Shown piece by piece: positions 24,636-33,439 of a stretch of DNA of 64,000 nt. The translations under genes were made by a program, and so were the position numbers. Every line of letters starts with the position of its first letter. Positions within the stretch are counted from its first letter, which is position 1. The DNA is from Thermobifida alba (GTDB lineage Bacteria; Actinomycetota; Actinomycetes; Streptosporangiales; Streptosporangiaceae): contig NZ_CP051627.1 of assembly GCF_023208015.1 (NCBI RefSeq), forward strand, positions 2,737,501-2,801,500, in the 5' to 3' direction. The notes under the pieces are model-generated. The model was not told the DNA's origin and did no database searches. It saw only the letters and a list, made by a program, of their open reading frames with translations.

Positions 24636-26048
24636 TCAGTCCTCCCGTCCCCCCGCGGCCCCGTCGCGGAGCGCCACCTTGCGCACCGCCTCGGCCACCC
24701 GCTGCGACAGCCCCTGGTGGAAGACGCTGGGGATGATGTAGTGCGGGCTCAGCTCCTCCGCGGTGACCACCGCGGCGAGCGCGTCGGCCGCGGCCAGCAT
24801 CATGTCGGGGGTCACCCGGTGGCTCTGGGCGTCCAGCAGGCCGCGGAAGAAGCCGGGGAAGACCAGCACGTTGTTGATCTGGTTGGGGTAGTCGCTGCGT
24901 CCGGTGGCCACGACCGCGGCGTGCAGCGCGGCGATCTCGGGGTCGACCTCCGGTTCGGGGTTGGCCAGGGCGAAGATGATCGCGTCCTCGTTCATCTCGG
25001 CGACCTCCTCGCCGGAGAGCACGTTGGGCGCGGAGACCCCGATGAACACGTCGGCGCCGCGCACCGCGCCCGCCAGGTCCCCGGCGTAGCCGTCCGGGTT
25101 GGTGTGGGTGGCGATCCACCGCAGGTTGTCGTCGAGGTCCTCGCGGCCCTGGTGCACGGCGCCGCGGACGTCGCAGACCACCACGTCCTTGGCTCCGGCG
25201 TGCAGCAGCAGTTTGAGGATGGCGGTGCCGGCCGCGCCGGCGCCCGACATGGTGACGCGGACGTCGCCGAGCTCCTTGCCGACCACGCGCAGCGCGTTCT
25301 TGAGCGCGGCCAGCACCACGATCGCGGTGCCGTGCTGGTCGTCGTGGAAGACCGGGATGTCCAGCAGCTCCCGCAGTCGGGCCTCCACCTCGAAGCAGCG
25401 GGGGGCGGAGATGTCCTCCAGGTTGATGCCGCCGAACCCGGGGGCGATGATCTGCACGGTGCGCACGATCTCGTCGGTGTCCTGGGTGTCCAGGGCGATC
25501 GGCCAGGCGTCGATGTCGGCGAACCGCTTGAACAGGGCCGCCTTGCCCTCCATGACCGGCAGGGACGCCTCGGGGCCGATGTTGCCCAGACCCAGCACGG
25601 CCGATCCGTCGGTGACCACGGCCACACTGTTGCGTTTGACGGTCAGGCGGCGGGCGTCGTCGGGGTTGGCCGCGATCGCGGAGGAGACGCGGGCCACCCC
25701 CGGGGTGTAGGCCATGGAGAGTTCGTCGCGGTTGCGCAGCGGCACCTTGGACCGCATCTCGATCTTGCCGCCCAGGTGCATGAGGAAGGTGCGGTCGCTG
25801 ACCTTGTGGACGGTGACGCCCTCGACCGCGTCCAGGGAGTCGACGATCGCCTGGGCGTGGGTGGTGTCGCGGGCCGCGCAGGTGACGTCGATGCGCAGCC
25901 GCCCGTGCCCGGAGGAGTTCACGTCGAGTGCGGTGACGACGCCCCCCACGTGCTCGACGGCGTTGGTGAGACTGCTCACGGCGCTGGCACGTCCGTCGAT
26001 CTCCAGGCGGACCGTGATCGAGTAGGAGACGCTGGGAAGGCTGGCCAC
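24636..26048 (-). CDS. NAD(P)-dependent malic enzyme with N-terminal ACT domain
   Basis: Oxidative decarboxylation of malate to pyruvate. The 470-residue protein starts with an ACT-like regulatory domain (1-80), then the malic domain (MAYTPGVARVSSAIA, TDGSAVLGLGNIGPEASLPVMEGKAALFK, IPVFHDDQHGTAIVVLAAL) and the NAD-binding domain (SGAGAAGTAILKLLL). GTG 26048 is preceded by GAGGAG. The ACT domain suggests allosteric control by an amino acid or similar ligand (inference). Confidence 0.93.
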   Translation of the reverse strand: MASLPSVSYSITVRLEIDGRASAVSSLTNAVEHVGGVVTALDVNSSGHGRLRIDVTCAARDTTHAQAIVDSLDAVEGVTVHKVSDRTFLMHLGGKIEMRSKVPLRNRDELSMAYTPGVARVSSAIAANPDDARRLTVKRNSVAVVTDGSAVLGLGNIGPEASLPVMEGKAALFKRFADIDAWPIALDTQDTDEIVRTVQIIAPGFGGINLEDISAPRCFEVEARLRELLDIPVFHDDQHGTAIVVLAALKNALRVVGKELGDVRVTMSGAGAAGTAILKLLLHAGAKDVVVCDVRGAVHQGREDLDDNLRWIATHTNPDGYAGDLAGAVRGADVFIGVSAPNVLSGEEVAEMNEDAIIFALANPEPEVDPEIAALHAAVVATGRSDYPNQINNVLVFPGFFRGLLDAQSHRVTPDMMLAAADALAAVVTAEELSPHYIIPSVFHQGLSQRVAEAVRKVALRDGAAGGRED

Positions 26049-26252
26049 GGGAAACTCCTCGTTGTTTCCAAGAATCGACCGCGTGCGGACGGGTCGCTGG
26101 TGTCTCGGCGTGCCGCCACCCGCCTCGGACCGAAGCGGGCCCCGACCGGCCGAGGGGGCGGACACGCGGTGCGGGTGCTGGCCTCGGGACCGGTTCCGTG
26201 CGGGGCCCGGACCGCGGCGGGAGCGGCCGCGTCCGCGCGGCCTCCGCCCGGG

Positions 26253-26936
26253 TCAGCGCTCCCCCGCGCGCTCCCGTGCCAGACGTTCGATGATATCGAC
26301 ACACGTGGCGTGCGCGGTCACCGTCGTGTCGAGGACCACGTGGTAGTGCCTGGGGTGGGCGGGGTCGGCCCGGTAGAAGCGCCGCACGTAGGCGCTGCGC
26401 GCGCGGTCGTTGGCGTCGAGGTCGCGCAGCGTGGGCGGACGCCATCCGCCGGGCTGTGCGGCGTCGCGGGGCAGCGCCTCGCGCAGCGCGACGGCCTGGC
26501 GCAGCCGCCGCTCCCGCGGCCCGTCGAGCCGCACGTGGACGGCGGTGGGGTGCTCCGCCAGGACGACCGCCCCGGCCCGGCCCAGGACCACTCCTCCCCG
26601 CTCCCCCACGGCCGCGACGACGCGCTCGGTGTGCTCGACGAACTCCTGGTCGTACAGCAGGCGCCCCTCGGCGTTGGTGGCGCCGAGGAAGACGGTGTCG
26701 ACGCTGCCGAGGGTGATGCTGGGCAGCCGTGCCGCGCTGGACAGCAGCCGCTCCAGGCCCACGGGGGCGCGGTCGTCGTGCTCCAGCGCGTCCTCCAGGG
26801 AGCAGCCGAGGCGCTCGGCCACCTCCTCGGGGATCGCCCGGTCCAGGAAGGGAACCCCCAGCCGTTCGGCCACCGCGGGTCCGATCACGCTGCCCGCAGC
26901 GCCGTAGGTCGCGGAGATCGTCACCACGAGAGCCAT
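26253..26936 (-). CDS. Cytidylate kinase-like family protein
   Basis: A 227-residue P-loop-like protein of the cytidylate-kinase-like group. The N-terminus VVTISATYGAAGSVIGPAVAERLGVPFLDR is the modified P-loop region (GAAGS in place of GxxGxGKS), and RRFYRADPAHPRHYHVVLDTT is the lid/substrate region. Whether it phosphorylates a nucleotide is unknown. Alone between malic enzyme and the thioredoxin-like gene. Confidence 0.85.
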   Translation of the reverse strand: MALVVTISATYGAAGSVIGPAVAERLGVPFLDRAIPEEVAERLGCSLEDALEHDDRAPVGLERLLSSAARLPSITLGSVDTVFLGATNAEGRLLYDQEFVEHTERVVAAVGERGGVVLGRAGAVVLAEHPTAVHVRLDGPRERRLRQAVALREALPRDAAQPGGWRPPTLRDLDANDRARSAYVRRFYRADPAHPRHYHVVLDTTVTAHATCVDIIERLARERAGER

Positions 26937-27039
26937 CGGAGACCGCCTTCCGTTGGATCTGCTGGGTTTTTACCCAGCGGGAAGGCTGCTTAGCCGGGGA
27001 CCGCGGCGGCCGGTCCCCGGAATGCGGGCGTCCGGCGGC

Positions 27040-27975
27040 TCAGAAGAGCGCGGAGGTCAGGTTGCGGCGGGCCTTGGCGACCCGCGGGTCTCCCGCGGGC
27101 AGCACCTCGAACAGGCCGAGCAGGTGCTTGCGCGCGCGGTCCCGGTCCTCGTCGCCGGTCCGGCGTACGGTCGCCACCAGCCGGGCGAACGCGTCCTCGA
27201 CCTTGCCCCCGTACATGTCGAGGTCGGCGACCGCGCACTGGGCGTCGACGTCGGCGGGGTCGTCGGCGGCGGCCTTGCGGATCGCGTTGACGTCGAGGTC
27301 GCGCACCCGGGCCAGGAGGCGCACCTGGGCCAGGCCCATCGTGTAGTCCCCGTTGCCCGGGTCCTTCTCCAGCGCCGCGGTGTAGGCGGCCTCGGCCGCG
27401 GCGAAGTCGCCGCGCTGCACCGCCTCGGCGGCCTCGGCCTGGACGGGGTCGCGCTGGGGCTCCTGCTCTTGTTCGGCGGGCTGGGCCGGGCCGACCCCGG
27501 TGTAGTCCTGCGGCAGCACCCCCTGCTGCCGCAGCGCGGCGAAGACCTGGGAGAGCAGGTCGCGCAGCTGGTCCTCGTTCATCGGCCCCGCCGCGAGCGG
27601 CTGGATCTGTCCGCCCAGGGTCAGGTAGAGCGCGGGAACCCCCTGGGCGCGCAGGGCCTGGGCCAGCTGCGGGCTGGCCTCGGCGTCGACCTTGGCCAGC
27701 AGCCACTGCCCCTGGGCCTCGGTGGCCAGTTTGTCCAGGGCCTGCTCGGTCTGTTTGGACTCCCCGGACCAGCCCGCCAGGAGCACCAGGACGACCGGAG
27801 CCTGCAGGGACCGCTCCAGGACGTCGCGCTGGAAGTTCTCCTCGGTGACGTCCACGGCGTAGGGGTTGGCGGTTCCCGACGCCGCCTCGGCCTGCCGTTT
27901 GGCCTCGCGTTCCAGGGCCGCTTTGCGCGCGCCGAGATCGACCGCGCCGTGCATGGAGAATTCCGAAGGCTGCAT
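27040..27975 (-). CDS. CnoX-like thioredoxin/TPR co-chaperone (YbbN family)
   Basis: A 311-residue protein with a thioredoxin fold followed by TPR-like helices. The active-site region reads LAGWSGESKQTEQ, so both redox cysteines of WCxxC are absent, as in non-redox YbbN-type proteins. The thioredoxin part continues LAKVDAEASPQLAQALRAQGVPALYL and the C-terminal part has AVQRGDFAAAEAAYTAALEKDPGN. Start ATG 27975 with GGAG upstream. A chaperone or holdase role is known for the E. coli homologue; inference here. Confidence 0.88.
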   Translation of the reverse strand: MQPSEFSMHGAVDLGARKAALEREAKRQAEAASGTANPYAVDVTEENFQRDVLERSLQAPVVLVLLAGWSGESKQTEQALDKLATEAQGQWLLAKVDAEASPQLAQALRAQGVPALYLTLGGQIQPLAAGPMNEDQLRDLLSQVFAALRQQGVLPQDYTGVGPAQPAEQEQEPQRDPVQAEAAEAVQRGDFAAAEAAYTAALEKDPGNGDYTMGLAQVRLLARVRDLDVNAIRKAAADDPADVDAQCAVADLDMYGGKVEDAFARLVATVRRTGDEDRDRARKHLLGLFEVLPAGDPRVAKARRNLTSALF

Positions 27976-28044
27976 GTCTCCATCCTGCCGCATCCGCGGC
28001 GGCCGCGGTGAACCCTGCTCCCCTCGGCGGCCCGCGCGCCGCGC

Positions 28045-28566
28045 TCAGCTCTCGGCGGGAAAGTCCCCGTAGTCCACCCGCAGTTTCCGGAACAGGGTGT
28101 AGATCTGCCACCGTTCCTCGTCGTCGTAGCAGCCCAGGCCGAACTCCATGTCCAGCAGGTCGCGGGTGGCCTGCTCCACCACCTCGCGCCCGGAGTCAGT
28201 GATCTCGGCGAGGGTGCCGCGCCCGTCGCTGGGGTTGGGCCTGCGCCGGACGAAGCCCTGGCGCTCCAGCCGGTCGATGGTGTTGGTGACGCTGGTGGGA
28301 TGTACCATCAGCCGTTCGCCGATCTTGCCCAGGGGCAGCGCGCCGCTGGAGCTGAAGGTGAGCAGGACGAGCGCCTCGTAGCGGGCGAAGGTCAGCGCGT
28401 ACGGCTTGAGCGCGGCGTCCAGCTGGCCGAGGAGGAGCTGCTGCGCCCGCATGACCGAGGTCACGGCCGCCATCGCGGAGGACTTGCCCCAGCGGGCGGC
28501 CCAGTTGTCGTGCGCGCGCTCGATCGGGTCGAACGGGAGGTTCAGCGGGTTTCCCACACCGGACAC
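28045..28566 (-). CDS. MarR family transcriptional regulator
   Basis: A 173-residue winged-helix regulator. The recognition region LPLGKIGERLMVHPTSVTNTIDRLERQGFVRRRPNPSDGR is typical of MarR proteins, followed by the wing and dimerisation helix. It lies upstream of nothing obviously controlled on its own strand and is separated from the thiolase gene by a strong hairpin, so its target is not clear from context. Confidence 0.9.
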   Translation of the reverse strand: MSGVGNPLNLPFDPIERAHDNWAARWGKSSAMAAVTSVMRAQQLLLGQLDAALKPYALTFARYEALVLLTFSSSGALPLGKIGERLMVHPTSVTNTIDRLERQGFVRRRPNPSDGRGTLAEITDSGREVVEQATRDLLDMEFGLGCYDDEERWQIYTLFRKLRVDYGDFPAES

Positions 28567-28619
28567 TCTAGCGACCCCGCCGCGCGGGCCGTCTGGGGGT
28601 GAAACGGCGGGCGCCGCCG

Positions 28620-28653
28620 GCGCGGTGTGCGGGCCGGGGCCCGCACACCGCGC
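28620..28653. terminator. Strong GC hairpin after the thiolase gene
   Basis: Sixteen-base perfect arms beginning GCGCGGTGTGCGGGCC, just past the thiolase stop at 28658 on the minus strand. No T-run. Confidence 0.75.
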
Positions 28654-28657
28654 TCCG

Positions 28658-29845
28658 TCAGGCCGAGGGCACCGACAGCAGCAGCGCGTCGCCCTGTCCG
28701 CCGCCGCCGCACAGGCCGGCGGCGCCCAGTCCGCCGCCGCGGCGGCGCAGCTCGTGGGCCAGGTGCAGCACGATGCGGGCGCCCGACATGCCGACGGGGT
28801 GGCCCAGCGCGATCGCGCCGCCGTTGACGTTGACGATGTCTGCGGAGACGCCCAGGTCCCGCATGGACTGCAGGGCCACGCTGGCGAACGCCTCGTTGAT
28901 CTCGACCAGGTCGAGGTCGGAGACCTCCCGGCCCGCCTTGGCGAGCGCGTGCCTGATCGCGTTGGACGGCTGGGAGTGCAGGGAGTTGTCCGGTCCCGCG
29001 ACGTTGCCGTGCGCGCCGATCTCGGCGAGGATCTCGCAGCCCAGCTCCTCGGCCTTGGCCCGGCTCATGACCACGACCGCGCAGGCGCCGTCGGAGATCT
29101 GGGAGGAGGAGCCGGCGGTGATGGTGCCCTCCGGGTCGAAGGCGGGGCGCAGCCGGGCGAGGCCCTCGGCGGTGGTGTCGGGGCGGACGCCCTCGTCGGT
29201 GTCGAAGATCTTCGGCTCGCCCCTGCGCTGCGGGATCTCCACCGGGACGATCTCGTCCTTGAACCGTCCCGCCTCGATGGCGGCGGCGGCGCGCTGGTGG
29301 GAGCGCGCGGCGAAGGCGTCCTGCTCCTCCCTGGTGAGGCCGTGCCGGGCGTTGTGGCGGTCGGTGGACAGCCCCATGGACACGTGGTCGAAGGCGTCGG
29401 TGAGGGCGTCGTGGGCGGTGGCGTCGAGCACCTCGACGGAGCCGTACTTGTAGCCGTGGCGGGCCTTGGGCAGCACGTGCGGGGCGTTGGTCATGGACTC
29501 CATGCCGCCCGCGACCACCACGTCGAACTCCCCGGCGGCGATGAGCTGGTCGGCCAGCGCGATCGCGTCGAGGCCGGACAGGCAGACCTTGTTGATGGTG
29601 AGCGAGGGGACGTTCATGGGGATGCCCGCCTTGACCGAGGCCTGGCGGGAGGGGATCTGCCCCTGGCCGGCCTGGAGGACCTGGCCCATGACGACGTAGT
29701 CGACCTGGTCGCCGGAGATCCCGGCCCGTTCCAGGGCGGCCCTGATGGCCATGGCTCCCAGGTCCACGGCGGAGAAGCCGGAGAGTGTTCCGAGCAGCTT
29801 CCCGATGGGGGTGCGCGCGCCGCTGACGATGACCGATCCAGGCAT
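28658..29845 (-). CDS. Acetyl-CoA acetyltransferase (thiolase)
   Basis: Condenses or cleaves acetoacetyl-CoA. The 395-residue protein has Cys88 ([11 protein letters not shown]), the [10 protein letters not shown] histidine and the C-terminal Cys in [15 protein letters not shown], the complete thiolase triad. GGAGGAGGG precedes ATG 29845. Divergent from the methylmalonyl-CoA epimerase gene, an arrangement I also recall from Streptomyces. Confidence 0.95.
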   Translation of the reverse strand: MPGSVIVSGARTPIGKLLGTLSGFSAVDLGAMAIRAALERAGISGDQVDYVVMGQVLQAGQGQIPSRQASVKAGIPMNVPSLTINKVCLSGLDAIALADQLIAAGEFDVVVAGGMESMTNAPHVLPKARHGYKYGSVEVLDATAHDALTDAFDHVSMGLSTDRHNARHGLTREEQDAFAARSHQRAAAAIEAGRFKDEIVPVEIPQRRGEPKIFDTDEGVRPDTTAEGLARLRPAFDPEGTITAGSSSQISDGACAVVVMSRAKAEELGCEILAEIGAHGNVAGPDNSLHSQPSNAIRHALAKAGREVSDLDLVEINEAFASVALQSMRDLGVSADIVNVNGGAIALGHPVGMSGARIVLHLAHELRRRGGGLGAAGLCGGGGQGDALLLSVPSA

Positions 29846-29931
29846 TTGCCGAGCCCTCCTCCTGTCGTCCCTCACCTGGTCTGTCACCATACAGACAGCC
29901 GGATCAGCGGCTTTAAGGGAGGGAGGAAGTT

Positions 29932-30369
29932 GTGTTCACCCGCATCGACCACATCGGCATCGCCTGCCGGAACCTGGACGAGAGCGTGCGCTTCTACCGG
30001 GAGACCTACGGCTTCGAGGTGACCCACGAGGAGGTCAACGAGGAGCAGGGCGTCCGTGAGGCGATGCTGCGGATCAACGGGACGGACGACGGCGGGGCGA
30101 GCTACCTGCAACTGCTGGAGCCGATCCGCGAGGACTCGCCGGTGGCCAAGTTCCTCGCCCGCAACGGCGAGGGGGTGCACCACATCGCGTTCGGGACCGC
30201 GGACGTGGCCGGGGCCGCCGCGACGGTCGGCGGGCGCGGGGTCCGGGTGCTCGACGCACAGCCGCGCAACGGCTCGATGGGGTCGCTGATCACCTTCCTG
30301 CACCCCAAGGACTGCGGCGGGGTGCTCACCGAACTGGTGCAGGCGCGTACGGACGACGCACGGCACTGA
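29932..30369 (+). CDS. mce: Methylmalonyl-CoA epimerase
   Basis: Interconverts (R)- and (S)-methylmalonyl-CoA in propionate metabolism. The 145-residue vicinal-oxygen-chelate protein has the metal ligands His7 ([15 protein letters not shown]), the HHIAF histidine and the C-terminal Glu of VLTELVQ. Starts at GTG 29932 with GGGAGGGAGG upstream. The cobalamin adenosyltransferase gene at 40406 supplies cofactor for the mutase of the same pathway. Confidence 0.93.
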   Translation: MFTRIDHIGIACRNLDESVRFYRETYGFEVTHEEVNEEQGVREAMLRINGTDDGGASYLQLLEPIREDSPVAKFLARNGEGVHHIAFGTADVAGAAATVGGRGVRVLDAQPRNGSMGSLITFLHPKDCGGVLTELVQARTDDARH

Positions 30370-30815
30370 GTGCCGCGGCCGACGGCGGAGCGGGCGGCCG
30401 CCGGTCCCGGTCCGGGCGGTATCGCCCTCCGGAACCGGAGGACGCCCAAGCGTGCACGGAGCGGCCGAAAACCCAGGTTCTCTCCCAAACCACCTTCCGA
30501 CGGCGGCACGGCTTGATAAAGTCTCCTAGCCGCCGTTCCATCGTTGACGGGTGTCCTCCAACCCCGGCGGTTCGCGTCCTCGTTTCCTGGCGGACACAAA
30601 ACACCAGTTCGTCAGGTAATCAGCACAATCCCATAGCAATGCGGTGAACCCTCCGCGCAGTCCACTGCCGCGGAGTAGGCTCCCGCTCCAGAGCGGTCTT
30701 CGTGCTGAGGCAGCGCAGACACGGCTCCGGCCGAACGCTGCGACGTCCGCCGTACCGAAACGAAGACATCCGTCCGTAATGTAGCCGTCTCGTCACCTGT
30801 TCAGGATTCCGCCAC
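30370..30815 (+). other. 446-bp gap upstream of filP
   Basis: A 7-bp perfect hairpin (CCTCCGG-AA-CCGGAGG, 30426-30441) probably ends the epimerase transcript. The rest has lower GC in places but no convincing ORF. Patches such as ggcttgataaagtc and tcaggtaatc could be promoter elements, but I cannot define a clear -35/-10 pair. Probably a long 5' region of filP. Confidence 0.5.
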
Positions 30816-32123
30816 ATGTCGTCCGATATTGACGCCCAGCTCAGTAATTTCTTCGACGAAAACAACCAGGCGACGGAGTTCGATGTTGTCCTGCGCGGCT
30901 ACGACCGCACCCAGGTCAACGACTACCTCGCCCAACTCCGCCAGGAGGGCCGCCAGGCCCGCGAGGAGGCCGACAAGCTCCGCAAGGAACTGGCCGACGC
31001 CAAGCGCCAGATCCAGGAGCAGGAGCGGCCCACCTACTCCGGTCTGGGTGCCCGCATCGAGCAGCTGCTGCGTCTGGCCGAGGAGCAGGCCACCGAGCTC
31101 GTGCACGACGCCCGCGCCAAGGCCAACGACATCAAGGTCGCCGCCAAGGTCGAGGCCGCGGAGATGCGTGCCGCCGCCGAGAACGAGGCCACCGAACTGC
31201 GTTCGACCGCCCAGCGCGAGGCCGACGAGATGCGCCAGTCCGCCGAGCTGGAGGCGGAGGAGATCCGCACCTCCGCGCGGCGCGAGGCCGACGAGCTGAC
31301 CTCCACCACCGAGCGCGAGGTGCAGAAGAAGCGCGCCGCGGTGGACCACGAGATCGCCGAGAAGCGCGCCACCTTCGAGGGCGAGATCGCCAAGCTGCGC
31401 ACCACCACCGAGCGCGAGTGCGCCCAGGCCCGTGCCTCCGCCAAGCGCGAGCGGGACGAGATGATCCAGGCCGCCAAGCGCCAGGCCGACGAGATGCGGT
31501 CGCAGGCCCAGCGCGCCATGGAGGAGAGCGAGGCGCGGCGGGCCCAGGAGGAGGCCGACTTCGAGATCCAGCTCGCCAGCCGCCGCGAGGAGGCCGAGCG
31601 CCAGGACGCCGAGCGGCTGGCCGCCGCGCAGGCCGCGACGCAGAAGCTGGTCGCGGAGGCCGAGGAGCGGGCCGCCAGCGCCGAGCAGCGGGCCACCAAG
31701 GCCAGCGCGCAGGCCGAGCAGACCCGCCGCGACGCCGAGCAGCACGCCAAGCAGGTCGTGGCCAACGCCAAGAAGCAGGCCGAGCAGATCACCTCCGAGG
31801 CCAAGGCCAAGGCCCAGCACCTGGTCAGCGACGCCAAGACCGAGGCCGACCGGATCCTGACCAAGGCCCAGCAGGAGGTCGACGAGCTCACCCGCCAGCG
31901 CGACAGCATCCAGTCCCACCTGCAGCAGCTGCGCCAGCTGCTGGGTGGTGGCGGCGGCGGTGGCTTCCCCGCCGCTCCCGCGGCTCCGGAGCCCGCGGCG
32001 ATCGAGTCGACCCCGCCGGCCGCGGCGCCCAACGGCCAGAACGGCAACAGCCAGAAGCAGCCGGTGGCCGCTCCGTCGAGCAGCAAGGGCGGCGCCGACG
32101 ACGAGGACTGGTGGCAGGAGTAG
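30816..32123 (+). CDS. filP: FilP-like coiled-coil cytoskeletal protein
   Basis: A 435-residue protein. Residues 1-50 carry a DivIVA-like start (EFDVVLRGYDRTQVNDYLAQLRQEG). Residues 55-375 are almost continuous coiled coil, rich in Ala, Glu, Arg and Lys with repeating EADEMR/AKxxAE patterns. A poly-Gly/Pro/Ala tail ends in DDEDWWQE. This resembles Streptomyces FilP (often annotated as cellulose-binding protein), which forms filaments affecting polar growth. The position after thiolase and epimerase genes matches the SCO5396 neighbourhood as I remember it. It is longer than FilP (about 310 aa) and much shorter than Scy. Confidence 0.82.
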   Translation: MSSDIDAQLSNFFDENNQATEFDVVLRGYDRTQVNDYLAQLRQEGRQAREEADKLRKELADAKRQIQEQERPTYSGLGARIEQLLRLAEEQATELVHDARAKANDIKVAAKVEAAEMRAAAENEATELRSTAQREADEMRQSAELEAEEIRTSARREADELTSTTEREVQKKRAAVDHEIAEKRATFEGEIAKLRTTTERECAQARASAKRERDEMIQAAKRQADEMRSQAQRAMEESEARRAQEEADFEIQLASRREEAERQDAERLAAAQAATQKLVAEAEERAASAEQRATKASAQAEQTRRDAEQHAKQVVANAKKQAEQITSEAKAKAQHLVSDAKTEADRILTKAQQEVDELTRQRDSIQSHLQQLRQLLGGGGGGGFPAAPAAPEPAAIESTPPAAAPNGQNGNSQKQPVAAPSSSKGGADDEDWWQE

Positions 32124-32153
32124 TCCCCGTCCCGTGGACATGCCCCCGACACA

Positions 32154-32185
32154 CCGAGGCCCGGTCCGTACGGACCGGGCCTCGG
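32154..32185. terminator. 32-bp perfect palindrome, bidirectional terminator
   Basis: Sixteen-base arms starting CCGAGGCCCGGTCCGT with zero spacer, between the convergent filP and hydrolase genes. It should stop transcription from both sides. Confidence 0.8.
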
Positions 32186-32231
32186 CCCGTTCGTCCCCGT
32201 GTCCGCCCCGGATCGGGCACGGGGCGGGGGC

Positions 32232-32966
32232 TCAGTGCAGCGTGTCCTTCTCGTAGGGGCCGTCCCACTCGGTGGGCAGGGGATGCGCCTGGGGGGCGAC
32301 CCGTTTGACGATCTCGTTGAGCACGATGCGCACGTAGGGTTCGCCGACCCACAGGTGCCGGGCGTTGTCCACGCCGATCACCTCGGCCTGCGGAACCCGG
32401 GAGAAGCGTTCGCGGGCCTGTTCGGGACGCAGGTAGTCGTCGTGCTCCGGGACGAGCGCGACCAGGGGCCGGCCGAACTCCGCCCAGGCGTCCAGGTCGG
32501 CGTCGGTGGCGCGGTGCAGCGGCGGCGACAGCAGGATCGCGCCCCGGACCGCGGGGTCGTGCCCCCACTTGAGTGCCAGCTCGGTGCCGAAGGACCAGCC
32601 CACCAGCCACGGTTCGGGCAGGTCCTCGAACTCGGTGAACTCGATGGCCGCGGCGACGTCGTGGCGTTCGGTCTCCCCGCCGCCGAACTCCCCCTCGCTG
32701 GTGCCGTGCCGGGAGGTGGTGCCGCGCGTGTTGAACCGCAGCACCGCGATGTCGGCCAGCGCGGGCAGCCGGAAGGACGCCTTGCGCAGCACGTGGCTGT
32801 CCATCATCCCCTCGGCGGTGGGCAGCGGGTGCAGGCAGATGATCGTGGCCACCGGATCGTTGTCCTGCGGCAACGCGAGTTCTCCGACCAGTGCCAGGCC
32901 GTCCGCGGTGTGCAGGGTGACGGGACGCCGCCGGGCCGGCAGCACGGTGCTCGCGCGGATCTCCAT
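32232..32966 (-). CDS. Alpha/beta hydrolase
   Basis: A 244-residue alpha/beta-hydrolase fold protein. The nucleophile elbow is GWSFG (LVGWSFGTELALKWG). LHPLPTAEGMMDS supplies the oxyanion region, and the late Asp and His fall in VPEHDDYLRPEQ and DNARHLWVGE. Substrate unknown. Transcribed toward filP. Confidence 0.85.
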   Translation of the reverse strand: MEIRASTVLPARRRPVTLHTADGLALVGELALPQDNDPVATIICLHPLPTAEGMMDSHVLRKASFRLPALADIAVLRFNTRGTTSRHGTSEGEFGGGETERHDVAAAIEFTEFEDLPEPWLVGWSFGTELALKWGHDPAVRGAILLSPPLHRATDADLDAWAEFGRPLVALVPEHDDYLRPEQARERFSRVPQAEVIGVDNARHLWVGEPYVRIVLNEIVKRVAPQAHPLPTEWDGPYEKDTLH

Positions 32967-33005
32967 GACTCCTCAGGGGTGTGGGTGACTCGAACGGGTG
33001 CGTGG

Positions 33006-33323
33006 TCAGCGCCGGGGGTGGCGGACCGAGCGGTGCGTGCGCCGCTCCCAGCAGGAGCTGTGCCAGTGGCGGCGGTCGTCGCCGTCGCCGTAGGCGGCCC
33101 AGGCCACCACGTGCGGCATCCCCGGCGGGATCAGCTGGTAGCAGCCCGGGCAGCGGTAGGTCTTGACCGCGGCCGAGCCGCTGATCCGGCGGATCGCCCA
33201 CTCCCCGTCGGGGCCGCTCTCGTACCGCTCCCCGCCGGTGATGCGGTTGATCAGCGCGGACTCGTCGTCACGGGGCCGGTCGGCCCTCTTCCTGCGGCGG
33301 GGGGTGTTACGGCGCGGACTCAC
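33006..33323 (-). CDS. Small conserved protein with Cys/His cluster
   Basis: A 105-residue protein, basic at both ends, with YRCPGCYQLIPPGMPHVVAW and HWHSSCWERR: a CxxC ... HxxxC arrangement typical of a zinc-binding knuckle. Similar actinobacterial proteins are often labelled ATP/GTP-binding without evidence. No nucleotide-binding motif is seen here. ATG 33323; follows on the same strand as the dehydrogenase gene with about 115 bp between. Confidence 0.72.
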   Translation of the reverse strand: MSPRRNTPRRRKRADRPRDDESALINRITGGERYESGPDGEWAIRRISGSAAVKTYRCPGCYQLIPPGMPHVVAWAAYGDGDDRRHWHSSCWERRTHRSVRHPRR

Positions 33324-33439
33324 TCTTTCAGCCTAGGAGAATTCCGGTGCGGACGGGATACGGGGCGGCCCGCGGGGGCGTCCCGGTCCGGGCTGCGGAC
33401 ACGGGACGGCCGCCGCGGGCCGTCCGGGACGGGGGCCGG

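Noticed and set aside
30801-32141. Leucine/glycine-rich 446-codon minus-strand frame over filP
   Set aside because: Mirror image of the coiled-coil codons of filP (GAG, GCC, CAG); no start signal and the sense frame is well supported.
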